A stretch of 64,000 nt of DNA, taken from contig JAJFLY010000006.1 in assembly GCA_021772455.1 (NCBI GenBank), forward strand, positions 206,677 through 270,676. The letters run 5' to 3'. Origin of the DNA: Chlamydiota bacterium. GTDB lineage: Bacteria; Chlamydiota; Chlamydiia; Chlamydiales; JAAKFR01. Below are positions 16,701 to 25,493 of the stretch, in pieces (position 1 is the first letter of the stretch; each line of letters begins with the position of its first letter). The position numbers were made by a program, and so were the translations under genes. The notes beneath the pieces are model-generated. The model was not told the origin of the DNA, searched no databases, and saw nothing but the letters and a program-made list of their open reading frames with translations.

Positions 16701-17815
16701 TTCTGTGTATTATAAGGATTGTAGTGGTTGCGCGAGTGGGTGAAATGACGTGCTGGTCGCTCACCACTCTCTAGCTCAGGATTCATCGTGATGTGCGCAT
16801 CCTGTGTGATATCTTCTCCTCGCTTAGCATGGATTTTCACGCAGACTTGATGGCGACAGCTTAGGGCATAAAGCTCAGCAGCTCCACCATGAATCCCTTG
16901 TTTTGACATTTCCTGGAAATATTCTTCCAGAAATGGGGTGGTAGTTTCCGACAAAATCGGGAAGATGTACTGTGTTTCGATATTTTGAATTTCTTCTCCG
17001 ATTTGCTGTCTTCGCTCCTCTGTTCCTGCGATTTCGGCAAGCCCCTGTCTATCGGCCTCTAGGTGTTCAATCTTTGCAAAGTAATGCTCTGCTAGGGAAG
17101 TGGCAAGATGGCCTCTTAGAACGACGTTTTCATTGTTGTCTCGCATCCATTGGACAGTCAATTGGCGCTCCTCCTGTAGATTATTTTGACGGGAACCATT
17201 CATCTCTGAGTGGTAAAGCGAGGCTTCAAAAAGGCAGTCCCCATTATCGGGAACAGCGACCTCACCTTCCCGAATCGCACATTTAAAGTAATCGTAATGA
17301 TGTTGAATTGATTCGATCCAGAGCGAAAGAAACAGATATTCTTTAGCGGCAGGTATGAGAGGATTGTTACTTTTGTCTGCAGAAGGCATGGGAACAACTT
17401 TGAGTTGTTCAGGAATACTTTCTAATCTTTCTCTGATTTCTGCAAGGGCGTTCGGATTAATGTTTATGCGATCGATACGTTCAAGCCCCTGCCGTACCTC
17501 AGCGAAGATAGGACGAGCATGTTCTACTAGAAGATTGGTGTCAGGAGCAGGACCGGCCACATCGTTGGCTGGTTCGGGCTTTTGAGTGGATCTGCGGCTA
17601 AGAAGGGCCAATAGCACAACGGAGCCAAGAGTACTGACGCCAGCGGTGCTATACATAGCAGTGGCGGGAAGCCACCCGGTGGCTCCAGCTGTAGCCGCAC
17701 CAATTGCTGCAATAATTAGAAGGGCGCAAAGAATTTTTTTAGCTCCAATGCCTCCGCGGTTCTCATTTTGAGCTTGCCCAGGAGAAGGGAGGCGATCTGA
17801 TTGGACTATAGGCAT
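16697..17815 (-). CDS. OTU-family cysteine protease with N-terminal membrane hairpin
   Basis: The 372-residue protein has two adjacent hydrophobic segments (about residues 25-46 and 53-73) with a short turn between them, as in Inc proteins. The C-terminal half is an OTU domain. DNGDCLFEA gives the catalytic Cys194 with its Asp, GGAAELYALSCRHQVCVKI corresponds to the conserved GG..EL.AL region, and RNHYNPY supplies His364. OTU proteases cleave ubiquitin chains. Such enzymes are known effectors of intracellular bacteria including Chlamydiae, so this is probably delivered to the host and anchored in the inclusion membrane, with the protease facing the cytosol. An AAGGAA site precedes the ATG. 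The gene converges on the CcoP-like gene (4-bp overlap) and diverges from an Inc-like gene. Confidence 0.82.
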   Translation of the reverse strand: MPIVQSDRLPSPGQAQNENRGGIGAKKILCALLIIAAIGAATAGATGWLPATAMYSTAGVSTLGSVVLLALLSRRSTQKPEPANDVAGPAPDTNLLVEHARPIFAEVRQGLERIDRININPNALAEIRERLESIPEQLKVVPMPSADKSNNPLIPAAKEYLFLSLWIESIQHHYDYFKCAIREGEVAVPDNGDCLFEASLYHSEMNGSRQNNLQEERQLTVQWMRDNNENVVLRGHLATSLAEHYFAKIEHLEADRQGLAEIAGTEERRQQIGEEIQNIETQYIFPILSETTTPFLEEYFQEMSKQGIHGGAAELYALSCRHQVCVKIHAKRGEDITQDAHITMNPELESGERPARHFTHSRNHYNPYNTQN

Positions 17816-17930
17816 AAGATTAGTTCCTTCAGTTGTTTAATATATTTATTATAACGTATTTAGATTAAGATTGAATTAAAAAATAGGAGTTTAGGTAGCT
17901 GTATTGATGAATATTTGATAAACTCGCCGG

Positions 17931-18527
17931 ATGTCAGAAAAAATTTCTACTCAGTATTTAGGGTTTTTTCCAAAGTGCTTTCCAGTATGTGATCGGCATT
18001 TCGGAAAGATCACTCTACTTGCCCTCTCAATTCTCGCGTTTGTAGGGGGAATAGGTGTTCTTTATGGAGGATTCAATGCGAGCGTCGCAGGAGCTATCGT
18101 ATCGGGCGTCCTTGCAGTCGGGTTCCTTGTCTTGGTGATAAAGAGCGCTTCTAGAGGTTCCCGGGCTGATGTTGATCCATTTGCAAACCGGCCTGTCGAT
18201 GAGATTACATCGGGTGAGCTTGAAAAAATGTTCCCCACTCACATGTATGAAAAGTTGCCTGAGCTCGAAAGAAAAATGGCTGCTATCCCTGTTGAAATGG
18301 TCCATCGGTTGATTGGTCGCGGTCTAGTTGGATCTTGGCTCGCGCTTATTTCCCAAGAACAGATTAAAACTCTTAATTTTTCGAGATTATCTGCGCGCCA
18401 GGTCACAAATATGTTTCCTATTCATCAGGAAGAGTTGACTATTCTTGGTTACAAGCGGTTGAGATGGCTTACCAACCAACAACTATTCGATCGTAATGAG
18501 AAGTTCAGAGAAGCTGGCCGTTTGTGA
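17931..18527 (+). CDS. Inc-like inclusion membrane protein candidate
   Basis: The 198-residue product has about 26 polar N-terminal residues, then a bilobed hydrophobic region, about residues 27-47 (ITLLALSILAFVGGIGVLYGG) and 50-71, separated by only a few residues. The remainder is a hydrophilic, probably helical domain with repeated EEL/LxxLS..Q patterns (LISQEQIKTLNFSRLSARQV). This topology is the classic Inc signature; Inc proteins share little sequence, so no orthologue can be named. It diverges from the OTU gene over about 115 bp and converges on tatC with a 23-bp overlap. Predicted role: type III-secreted inclusion membrane protein. Confidence 0.7.
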   Translation: MSEKISTQYLGFFPKCFPVCDRHFGKITLLALSILAFVGGIGVLYGGFNASVAGAIVSGVLAVGFLVLVIKSASRGSRADVDPFANRPVDEITSGELEKMFPTHMYEKLPELERKMAAIPVEMVHRLIGRGLVGSWLALISQEQIKTLNFSRLSARQVTNMFPIHQEELTILGYKRLRWLTNQQLFDRNEKFREAGRL

Positions 18528-19212
18528 TTTTAGTTGAGCGAAATCTTGCATAAAGCACCGATGTCTCGTAAAGAAGGAGCATGGGTCCTGCAAGCAGGAG
18601 CTGAGAGAGGATGTCTGGAGGGGTCAAGATTGCTGCTAGGAACAGGATGACGACAATCACAGCCCGCCTGCTACGCCTTAGCTGCTCGCTTGTTAAAAAG
18701 CCAAAATGAATCAAGAAAAGTAATCCGACGTAAAGTTCAAAGACAAGGCCGTGCCCAAGGACGAGCATGAGTGCGAAGTTGAGCGTTTGCCCAAGCCCCC
18801 ACAAATTTTCCCCGATTCCCTGATTAAACTTTTGGAAGAACTGTGTCACAAGTGGCAGGGTGATCGTATAGGCAAAGAGAATGCCGCAGGAGATGAAAAG
18901 AAGCGATAGCCCAAGGAATGGGAGGATAAGCTTTTTTTCGCGCCCAAGGAGCGCTGGAAGGGTAAACTGTAGCAAGAGATAGGTCCAGATGGGTGAGGAG
19001 GCAAGGAGGCCTGTCCAAAAGGATGTTTTGAGGACGGTCACAAACCCTTCGATGGGGCTAAAGAGATAGAGGTGATCGATGCCTAGTGGTGCGAGGAGGA
19101 GCTTGAAGAGGGGTTTATGAAAGCAAAAGGCGGCAAGCGTTGCGAGGACAACGACAAGCCCCATCCGTAAAAGAGCTTTGCGCAGCTCTTCAAGATGTTC
19201 CCAAAAATTCAC
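18505..19212 (-). CDS. tatC: Sec-independent protein translocase subunit TatC
   Basis: The 235-residue protein starts with GTG at 19212 and has about six membrane helices. The N-terminal FWEHLEELRKALLR segment is the conserved TatC signature that recognises twin-arginine signals; FSPIEGFV and a later AILTPPD (PPD motif before the last helices) are also typical. It overlaps tatA by 4 bp. Together they form a minimal Tat system for export of folded proteins such as the Rieske protein at 8324. Confidence 0.95.
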   Translation of the reverse strand: MNFWEHLEELRKALLRMGLVVVLATLAAFCFHKPLFKLLLAPLGIDHLYLFSPIEGFVTVLKTSFWTGLLASSPIWTYLLLQFTLPALLGREKKLILPFLGLSLLFISCGILFAYTITLPLVTQFFQKFNQGIGENLWGLGQTLNFALMLVLGHGLVFELYVGLLFLIHFGFLTSEQLRRSRRAVIVVILFLAAILTPPDILSQLLLAGPMLLLYETSVLYARFRSTKITNGQLL

Positions 19213-19367
19213 TCTTTATCTTCCTCTTCCTCGTCGATCCCTTGGGTGGCTTTTTTAAAGGCGCGCATCCCTTTGCCCAAGCTACGGGCAAATTCGGGGA
19301 GGCGCTTCCCACCAAAGAGGATCAGCACGACAAAGAGGATTAAGATTAATTCCCAGCCGCCGATCAT
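19209..19367 (-). CDS. tatA: Sec-independent protein translocase subunit TatA
   Basis: A 52-residue protein begins at the ATG at 19367. MIGGWELILILFVVLILFGG forms the membrane helix and ends in the FGGKRLPE motif diagnostic of TatA/TatE, followed by an amphipathic helix (FARSLGKGMRAFKKA) and an acidic tail. It overlaps tatC by 4 bp and the CT584-like gene by 4 bp, so the three are translationally coupled. There is no separate TatB in the window. Confidence 0.93.
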   Translation of the reverse strand: MIGGWELILILFVVLILFGGKRLPEFARSLGKGMRAFKKATQGIDEEEEDKE

Positions 19368-19915
19368 AAACTTAACTGCTTTAAGCGCTCACCAACGATG
19401 CTAAGCTCTTTTTTGTATTTTGCGATCTCTTCTTTGCCAGTGGGGTTAGTGCTAAGTTCCTGCAAACGTCCAGCAAAGTGTTGCACGAGGTGCAGGGTGT
19501 TTTGGGCATCGGACATGAAGGTAAACTCTTCACCGTCGATTCTGCGCACGCGGTTTAAAAAAGCGCATTGATCTTGCTGGGTGACAAGGTCGGAGGTGAT
19601 GATGTTTACAAAATCACCACGCTCAAAAACTTCTTTGGCAAGACGGGCCGGGATGGTAAAGAACTTGATCACATCTTCGATGATTTCACGATGCTTCTCG
19701 TTTGGAATCTCAAATTTGATCTGCCCTGTGAGCAGTGTTTCGAAGAAGAAATTGGCAAGCTCTTGGTTTTGGTCGGTGCAATTGAGGATGACGTTTTGTA
19801 TTTCACGAAAGGTGGAGCGTGTGATTTTCATAGCGAAAATCCGGCGCATGTTCCCTTCAAAAAGCATGACCATTTTGTCGTCTAATGCGACCTTAGCGCG
19901 CGTTTGTTCTGGCAT
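19364..19915 (-). CDS. CT584-like chlamydial type III secretion-associated protein
   Basis: The 183-residue protein matches my memory of C. trachomatis CT584 (also 183 residues) along its length: LFEGNMRRIFA, TFREIQNVILNC, QELANFFFE, ERGDFVNIITSD, CAFLNRVRRIDGEEF, DAQNTLHLVQHF. CT584 is a conserved chlamydial protein with a known fold and a proposed link to type III secretion, discussed as a needle-tip candidate; its function is not settled. Placement next to the pGP6-D paralogue, parA and thrS reproduces the order CT584 to CT581, except that tatA-tatC has been added downstream. Confidence 0.85.
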   Translation of the reverse strand: MPEQTRAKVALDDKMVMLFEGNMRRIFAMKITRSTFREIQNVILNCTDQNQELANFFFETLLTGQIKFEIPNEKHREIIEDVIKFFTIPARLAKEVFERGDFVNIITSDLVTQQDQCAFLNRVRRIDGEEFTFMSDAQNTLHLVQHFAGRLQELSTNPTGKEEIAKYKKELSIVGERLKQLSL

Positions 19916-19927
19916 AATTAAAATTCC

Positions 19928-20677
19928 TTATTTTGTTTCACATATATCGACAAGTGAGCCAAGTAGGTCGAGAAGCTCGTGCATCGAACGTTTTTGTTTT
20001 TGAGTCATTTGAATTTGAGATCCCTCGAATGTCGTAGCTAGGCGCTGCAGCGTTTTCAAGGTTGATTCTCCCACATCTTCTCTTCGTCGATCTTTCTCAT
20101 CGAGAGGAAAAAGGGTGCGGATGAGTGAGATCATTTGTTGTTTTGTTTCACCTTTATAATTGCGTACGACCTCCTCTTTTTTGGAGAAGGAGCCATCCCT
20201 ACTAGCAAGGGTATAAACGGCCTGGCGAGGCATCGACTCAACTTGTGTATGGAGCGTTTTGGGGATTTTCGAGTGAAACTCGAAGTACTGTAAAAAATTG
20301 TAAGGGGTTTGACGGTTTCCATAGGTTGCCATTAACCACGCGCTAAAGGCGCCATCTTGGTAGTTCTTGAGGATGGTTTGGGCTTGCTTAATCCGCTCGC
20401 CGTGCAAGATTGCCGCTTGGTTGTTGATCGCCTTGACCTCAGAGGTAATGGCGATAAGCGCATTTAAATCTTTTGAGAGATCCAAACTTTCCTCGGGAGA
20501 GAATTTCTGGAGCAATGTGGAGAGCTCTTCTCTTTCTTTTTCTCCCAGTTTTCCGGTTCCAAAGATACCCGAAAAAACTGTCAGCTCCCCTTGAGAGGTT
20601 TTCTCTGCCAGCTCGGTCATTTTTGGAGCTTCTTTTTTACGAAAACGTTGTTGTAAGATCGATGTAAGTTTTGCCAT
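19928..20677 (-). CDS. pGP6-D-like protein (CT583 homologue)
   Basis: From the ATG at 20677 the protein has 249 residues. Segments such as FSAWLMATYGNRQTPYNFLQYFEF, LPRQAVYTLA-like (MPRQAVYTLASRDG) and a C-terminal helical region resemble the chlamydial plasmid protein pGP6-D and its chromosomal paralogue CT583. Molecular function is unknown. On the chlamydial plasmid the pgp5 (ParA-like) and pgp6 genes are adjacent, and here too the ParA gene lies 17 bp upstream, so the pair probably moved as a unit from plasmid to chromosome or the reverse. An in-frame longer start near 20770 would run into parA and is rejected. Confidence 0.82.
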   Translation of the reverse strand: MAKLTSILQQRFRKKEAPKMTELAEKTSQGELTVFSGIFGTGKLGEKEREELSTLLQKFSPEESLDLSKDLNALIAITSEVKAINNQAAILHGERIKQAQTILKNYQDGAFSAWLMATYGNRQTPYNFLQYFEFHSKIPKTLHTQVESMPRQAVYTLASRDGSFSKKEEVVRNYKGETKQQMISLIRTLFPLDEKDRRREDVGESTLKTLQRLATTFEGSQIQMTQKQKRSMHELLDLLGSLVDICETK

Positions 20678-20694
20678 AGAGTTGTAAACCTGCT

Positions 20695-21465
20695 TTACAC
20701 GAGTGCGGGGACACCTAGTTTTGTTAAAATCTCTTCGGTAAGCGCGAGATAATCTTCTGCGGCCCGACATGTTGGATTGGTTTCAAAGACCGGTTTCCCA
20801 TAAATTCCAGCTTCGGAAACGGCGATATCGCGACGAATTTTTGTTTCAAAGAGTTTTCCGGGAAAGGTCCGCTCGATCAAATCGATAAACGCTGGGTTGT
20901 TTTTCCCTCGGGGATTCCAAAAAGAGAGGGCAACGCCGAGGACATCAAGGGGGTGGCGCTCCGAGATCGAATCGATAAATTGTGAGAGGCGCTCCAAGCC
21001 TTTGATGCTGTAAAATTCGGGGGTTGCCGAGATGAGGGTGTGGTCGGCTGCAATGAGAGCCGATTCGGTGAGCCAGCAAAGGGAGGGGGGCGTGTCGATT
21101 AGGATATAGTCGTAGGTAAGGTTTTGCAAAATGCGTTTAAGGCGTTCGTGGGAGTAGCGGTCACCTGCGAGCGGGCCTGATACTTCAATGCGCTCGAGCC
21201 ACGTATCTGCGGGAATCAAATCGAGGCCAGGCTCGCCTGTTGTTTGGATCACCTCTTCGATCGATTTTGTCCCCTGGAGGACGGGTGAAAGACTGTCGAA
21301 TTCGTCGGGATCAAAGCCGAGCCCGGCGGTGAGGTTGGCCTGCGCGTCAAAATCAATGAGCAAGACGCGCGCATCGTGATAGCGGGTAAGAGCGGCTCCG
21401 AGGTGGAGGGTGGTTGAAGTTTTGGCGGTTCCGCCTTTAAAGCTGCTGACAGCAATTGTTTTCAT
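20695..21465 (-). CDS. parA: ParA/Soj family ATPase (pGP5-D/CT582 homologue)
   Basis: The 256-residue product has the deviant Walker A of ParA/MinD proteins at its N-terminus (KGGTAKTST, residues about 10-18), LLIDFDAQANLT for A', and YILIDTPPS for Walker B. These ATPases segregate plasmids or chromosomes, or position protein complexes. Chlamydial chromosomes carry this gene (annotated minD or parA, CT582) between thrS and the pGP6-D paralogue, exactly as here. No ParB partner or parS site is visible nearby. The start follows the thrS stop by 2 bp. Confidence 0.92.
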   Translation of the reverse strand: MKTIAVSSFKGGTAKTSTTLHLGAALTRYHDARVLLIDFDAQANLTAGLGFDPDEFDSLSPVLQGTKSIEEVIQTTGEPGLDLIPADTWLERIEVSGPLAGDRYSHERLKRILQNLTYDYILIDTPPSLCWLTESALIAADHTLISATPEFYSIKGLERLSQFIDSISERHPLDVLGVALSFWNPRGKNNPAFIDLIERTFPGKLFETKIRRDIAVSEAGIYGKPVFETNPTCRAAEDYLALTEEILTKLGVPALV

Positions 21466-21467
21466 TC

Positions 21468-23387
21468 CTAACTCCAGGGTGAGGTGAGGGCTCGTGTATC
21501 TTTTTCTTTGCGAATCTTATCTAAAAAGGCATCAAATTGCATCTCCCCATGTACCACGTTGTCGCGTGTGCGAAGAGCGATGGTTTGATGCTCGACCTCC
21601 TTGTCTCCAATAGTGAGCATATAGTTCACTTGCTGGATTTGGGCAAGTCGTATTTTTTTGCTTACAGATTCGTTTGAATCGTCGACTTCACAGTGAAAAC
21701 CAGCAGCTTGCAGTCTCTCCTTCAAAGCATTGCCATACTCTAAGTGGCGGTCTGCCACAGGAATAATGCGCACTTGTCTAGGGCTCATCCAGAAAGGAAA
21801 TTTTCCAGCAAAATGTTCGATCAAGATGCCAAAGAACCGCTCGATCGAGCCGTAGAGGGCGCGGTGGATCATAACAGGGCGCTGCCTCTTTCCTTCCGAG
21901 TCGACATATTCCAAATCAAACCGTTCAGGGAGGGCCATGTCGAGCTGAATCGTCCCACACTGCCAGGTACGGCCTAGGGCATCGCGAATATGGAGGTCGA
22001 TCTTGGGGCCGTAAAAGGCTCCATCGCCGGGATTAATGCGGAACTCTTTTCCACTCCGTTCAAGGGCGCGTTGCAAAGAGACGGTCGCGTGTTCCCACTG
22101 CTCATCGGAGCCGATTGTATCCTCTTCGGGACGGGTAGAGAGCTCGAGGTGGTATTCGAGACCAAATGTTGTGTAGATCTCATGGGTCAGATGGAGGACT
22201 TTGAGAATCTCATCCTCGATCTGAGAGGGCTCCATGAAGATGTGGGCGTCGTCTTGGTGGAAACTACGCACGCGCATCAATCCAGAGATCGCTCCCGAGG
22301 CTTCATGTCTATGAACAAGGCCGATTTCAGCGATCCGCAAAGGAAATTCGCGGTAGCTGTGCATATCGGATTTATAATAGAGCATACAACCGGGGCAATT
22401 CATCGGCTTGATGGCAAAAATGCGCTCATCGATTTCCGAGGTGTACATATTTTGGCGGTAGTTTTGCCAATGGCCTGAGCGTTCCCATAATTCCTGAGCC
22501 ATCATTACAGGGGTTTTGATCTCAGAGTAGCCGGCTCTCTCGTGGCATGCGCGCCAGTATTCAAGAAGGGCGGTCCACATGAGCATTCCCTTTGGGTGGA
22601 TAAAGGCCATTCCAGGAGCTTCTTCTCTGTGTGAAAAGAGGCCGAGTTTGGGGCCGATCACCTTGTGGTCCCGTTTTTTTGCCTCCTCAAGCTGGTGGAG
22701 GTATTCGCGGAGCATTTTTTTGTCGGGGAAGGTGATTGCATAGATGCGCGTCAACATCTCGCGTGAAGAGTCGCCACGCCAGTAAGCTCCAGAGGTTTTA
22801 AGCACTTTAACCGCTTTTACTTTGCCAACATAGGGAATGTGCGGCCCGCGGCAAAGGTCGTAGAACTCCCCTTGCTTGTAGGCGGTTAGTTGAGCATCTT
22901 CAAACCCTTCGATTAGCTCTACTTTGTATTTGTTGCTTCGAAAAGTTTTTAAGGCGGCCTCTTTGCTTGGAAGGACCTCGCGCTCAGACTTGAAATTCTC
23001 TTTGATGATTTTTCCCATCTCTTTTTCGATTTTATCGAAGTCCTCATCGGAGATTTGGAGATCGGCAAAGTCGTAGTAAAAACCATTTTCGATTGGAGGG
23101 CCGATGGTTGGCTTGGCATCAGGGAAGAGGCGCAGGACAGCTTGTGCAAGGATGTGAGCTGAGCTATGCCAGTAAATTTCTTTCCCTTCAGGGTCAGCAA
23201 ACGTCCAAAGGATCACCTCATCCCCCCCTTTGAGGGGGTGGAAAAGATCGACGGTGGTCCCATTAATGGAGGCAGCGAGCGCCTGATCGGGAGCTGTTTG
23301 ATGGACCTGTTTGGCGAGATCCTCTGCAGTGGCATTTTCCGGAAGCTCGATGTTTTTATCTTTGTATTTAACTGTGATTGTGGCCAT
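21468..23387 (-). CDS. thrS: threonyl-tRNA synthetase
   Basis: The 639-residue class II aminoacyl-tRNA synthetase charges tRNA-Thr. It has an N-terminal TGS domain (about residues 1-60), a second editing domain with [11 protein letters not shown] and the YCRGPH-like LCRGPH segment, then the catalytic core with MNCPGCM (zinc Cys), [12 protein letters not shown] motif 2 and a motif 3 around [16 protein letters not shown]. The C-terminal anticodon-binding domain ends in [12 protein letters not shown]. Length and domains are complete. It heads the minus-strand run thrS-parA-pGP6-like-CT584-like-tatA-tatC and diverges from gmd with 47 bp between. Confidence 0.96.
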   Translation of the reverse strand: MATITVKYKDKNIELPENATAEDLAKQVHQTAPDQALAASINGTTVDLFHPLKGGDEVILWTFADPEGKEIYWHSSAHILAQAVLRLFPDAKPTIGPPIENGFYYDFADLQISDEDFDKIEKEMGKIIKENFKSEREVLPSKEAALKTFRSNKYKVELIEGFEDAQLTAYKQGEFYDLCRGPHIPYVGKVKAVKVLKTSGAYWRGDSSREMLTRIYAITFPDKKMLREYLHQLEEAKKRDHKVIGPKLGLFSHREEAPGMAFIHPKGMLMWTALLEYWRACHERAGYSEIKTPVMMAQELWERSGHWQNYRQNMYTSEIDERIFAIKPMNCPGCMLYYKSDMHSYREFPLRIAEIGLVHRHEASGAISGLMRVRSFHQDDAHIFMEPSQIEDEILKVLHLTHEIYTTFGLEYHLELSTRPEEDTIGSDEQWEHATVSLQRALERSGKEFRINPGDGAFYGPKIDLHIRDALGRTWQCGTIQLDMALPERFDLEYVDSEGKRQRPVMIHRALYGSIERFFGILIEHFAGKFPFWMSPRQVRIIPVADRHLEYGNALKERLQAAGFHCEVDDSNESVSKKIRLAQIQQVNYMLTIGDKEVEHQTIALRTRDNVVHGEMQFDAFLDKIRKEKDTRALTSPWS

Positions 23388-23434
23388 AGTTTTCCTCTGA
23401 TTAACCGACGATTCTACACGAGAGAAGGAATAGG

Positions 23435-24505
23435 ATGAAGAAAAAAGCGTTTATAACTGGTGTTACGGGACAGGATGGTGCGCATCTTACTGAGTTATTA
23501 TTAGACAAGGGGTACGAGGTTCACGGCCTTGTTCGCCACACCTCTAGTGACAATACCTCTCGGTTAAAGGGGTTAGGTGCTCTGAATGTCCATATGGGTG
23601 ATTTAACAGATTTCTGTAGTCTTAGCCGCATTTTGAAAGAGGTTGCCCCCGATGAGATTTACAACCTAGGCGCCCAAAGCGATGTTGCCGTCTCTTTTGA
23701 AGAGCCCGAATTTTCGGCTAATGTCAATGGTCTGGGGACGCTGCGTATTCTTGAGGCGATCCGCTTGCATGGCTTGAAATCCCGTTTTTACCAAGCCTCT
23801 ACCTCTGAGCTTTTCGGTAAAGTCAAGGAAGTGCCGCAAAAAGAGACGACTCCTTTCTACCCTAGATCCCCTTACGCTGTCTCTAAACTCTACGCCTATT
23901 GGATCGCCATCAATTATCGCGAGTCTTACGGGATATTCGCTTGCAACGGGATTCTCTTTAACCACGAATCTCCCTTGAGAGGAGAAACGTTTGTCACGCG
24001 CAAAATTACGCGCGCCCTTGGACGCATTATGACGGGGGTTCAAAAGGATTTGTATTTGGGTAATCTCAATTCCAAGCGCGACTGGGGACATGCGCGCGAC
24101 TTTGTTGAAATGCAGTGGCGTATGTTGCAACAAGATGAGCCCGATGATTACGTGATTGCGACGGGCGAGCAACATTCGGTGCGCGAATTTGTCCACCTTG
24201 CCGCAAAAGAGCTGGGGATTACCTTGCGCTTTGAAGGGACAGGATTGGAGGAGCGGGGGATCGTTGTATCGGTTGATTCCTCAGAGCCTCATGCTTTGCA
24301 GCCTGGCATGACCATTGTGAAAGTCGATCCACGATTTTTCCGCCCGGCTGAGGTGGAGACTCTCCTTGGAGATCCGTCCAAGGCGTATGAAAAGCTCGGG
24401 TGGAAGCCAAAAATCTCTTTTGAAGAGCTCGTGCAAGAGATGGCCCGCGCTGATTACGTACTCGCAAAACAAGAGGTTCCTGTGCATGCTGCACCTTTGT
24501 GTTGA
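23435..24505 (+). CDS. gmd: GDP-mannose 4,6-dehydratase
   Basis: The 356-residue short-chain dehydrogenase converts GDP-D-mannose to GDP-4-keto-6-deoxymannose. Residues about 8-16 hold the NADP-binding [10 protein letters not shown], and STSELFGKV, the catalytic [10 protein letters not shown] (Tyr-xxx-Lys), [21 protein letters not shown] and the late [23 protein letters not shown] are all signature Gmd segments. A GAAGGAATAGG ribosome site precedes the ATG. It is the first gene of a four-gene glycan operon ending in manC. No GDP-fucose synthase or 4-reductase is present here to process its product. Confidence 0.95.
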   Translation: MKKKAFITGVTGQDGAHLTELLLDKGYEVHGLVRHTSSDNTSRLKGLGALNVHMGDLTDFCSLSRILKEVAPDEIYNLGAQSDVAVSFEEPEFSANVNGLGTLRILEAIRLHGLKSRFYQASTSELFGKVKEVPQKETTPFYPRSPYAVSKLYAYWIAINYRESYGIFACNGILFNHESPLRGETFVTRKITRALGRIMTGVQKDLYLGNLNSKRDWGHARDFVEMQWRMLQQDEPDDYVIATGEQHSVREFVHLAAKELGITLRFEGTGLEERGIVVSVDSSEPHALQPGMTIVKVDPRFFRPAEVETLLGDPSKAYEKLGWKPKISFEELVQEMARADYVLAKQEVPVHAAPLC

Positions 24506-25493
24506 TGCGCGTCTTTACAAAGAGTCGGGGATCGGCACCTATTTAAAAATCATTCTGCCCTTTTTGAGCCCATTTCAGCTCACGCTGCTTGTTAAGGAAC
24601 CTCTTGACATTGATGCGGAGCAGATTCGAATGAAAAGCCCGATTTATTCGGTTGCCGAACAGTTAGAACTGCCACGAAAAATTCCTAGGTGCGATCTTTT
24701 TTGGTCGCCCCATTTCAACATTCCCCTTTTACCGATTCGTGCCAAAAAGCGCCTTGTAACCATTCACGATCTGTTCCATTTAGCCCACTTTTCCACACTC
24801 TGTTTTTCGCAAAAGTGTTACGCCAAGGTGGTGATCCCCGCAGCTTTACGGTATGCCGATTATGTGGTAACCGATTCACAGTTTTCAGCTGACGAGATCG
24901 AGCGGTATTGCTTTAAACCGAAGAATCTCGCAATCGTTCCGTGCTGCTCCTTAATCTGTCCAGCTGGAGAGAAGGTGGAGGGGCTCCCGCAGCGGTACAT
25001 CCTCTATGTCGGTAATCTTAAAAGGCACAAAAACGTAGAAAGGTTGATCGAAGCGCATGGGCAAATAAAGAATGCTCCCCCACTTGTGATCGTGGGGAGG
25101 TCGTTTGGTGAAATTGAATTGCCAGATCACGTCCACTACGTTGGGTATGTTCCAGATGGTGCGCTTTCAAGACTCTATACGGGCGCTGATCTTTTTGTTT
25201 TCCCCTCGACATATGAGGGATTTGGGATCCCCCCTCTTGAAGCAATGACGTGCGGTTGCCCTGTTGTAGCAGGGCGGGCTGGTTCTGTACCTGAAGTGTG
25301 TGGTGAGGCGGCCGAGTATGTCGATCCTTTCTCGGTCTCTTCGATAAAAAAAGGGATTGAACGTTTGTTAAATGATTCCAAGAGGCGGGAAGAGTTGGTC
25401 AAAAAGGGGCGCGAGAGGGTAAAAGAGTACACAGCCGAAAAAACGGGTGAGAAATTTTTAAGAGTAATTGATGCGTGTTGCGGTCGTTCATGA
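24486..25493 (+). CDS. GT4-family glycosyltransferase
   Basis: The 335-residue protein starts at the ATG at 24486, inside the 3' end of gmd (20-bp overlap). [20 protein letters not shown] is the usual beginning of GT-B glycosyltransferases of the group 1/GT4 family. The C-terminal half has [11 protein letters not shown], then [21 protein letters not shown], the EX7E nucleotide-sugar site. Given its neighbours, the donor is probably GDP-mannose or a GDP-6-deoxyhexose; the acceptor is unknown. Earlier in-frame starts overlap gmd heavily and are unlikely. Confidence 0.88.
   Translation: MLHLCVDARLYKESGIGTYLKIILPFLSPFQLTLLVKEPLDIDAEQIRMKSPIYSVAEQLELPRKIPRCDLFWSPHFNIPLLPIRAKKRLVTIHDLFHLAHFSTLCFSQKCYAKVVIPAALRYADYVVTDSQFSADEIERYCFKPKNLAIVPCCSLICPAGEKVEGLPQRYILYVGNLKRHKNVERLIEAHGQIKNAPPLVIVGRSFGEIELPDHVHYVGYVPDGALSRLYTGADLFVFPSTYEGFGIPPLEAMTCGCPVVAGRAGSVPEVCGEAAEYVDPFSVSSIKKGIERLLNDSKRREELVKKGRERVKEYTAEKTGEKFLRVIDACCGRS

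Noticed and set aside
20678..20770. N-terminal extension of the pGP6-D-like protein
   Set aside because: It runs into parA on the same strand and has no resemblance to family members; the ATG at 20677 fits their length.
24366..24485. Earlier in-frame starts for the first glycosyltransferase
   Set aside because: They would overlap gmd by more than 100 bp; the ATG at 24486 begins the conserved N-terminal motif.
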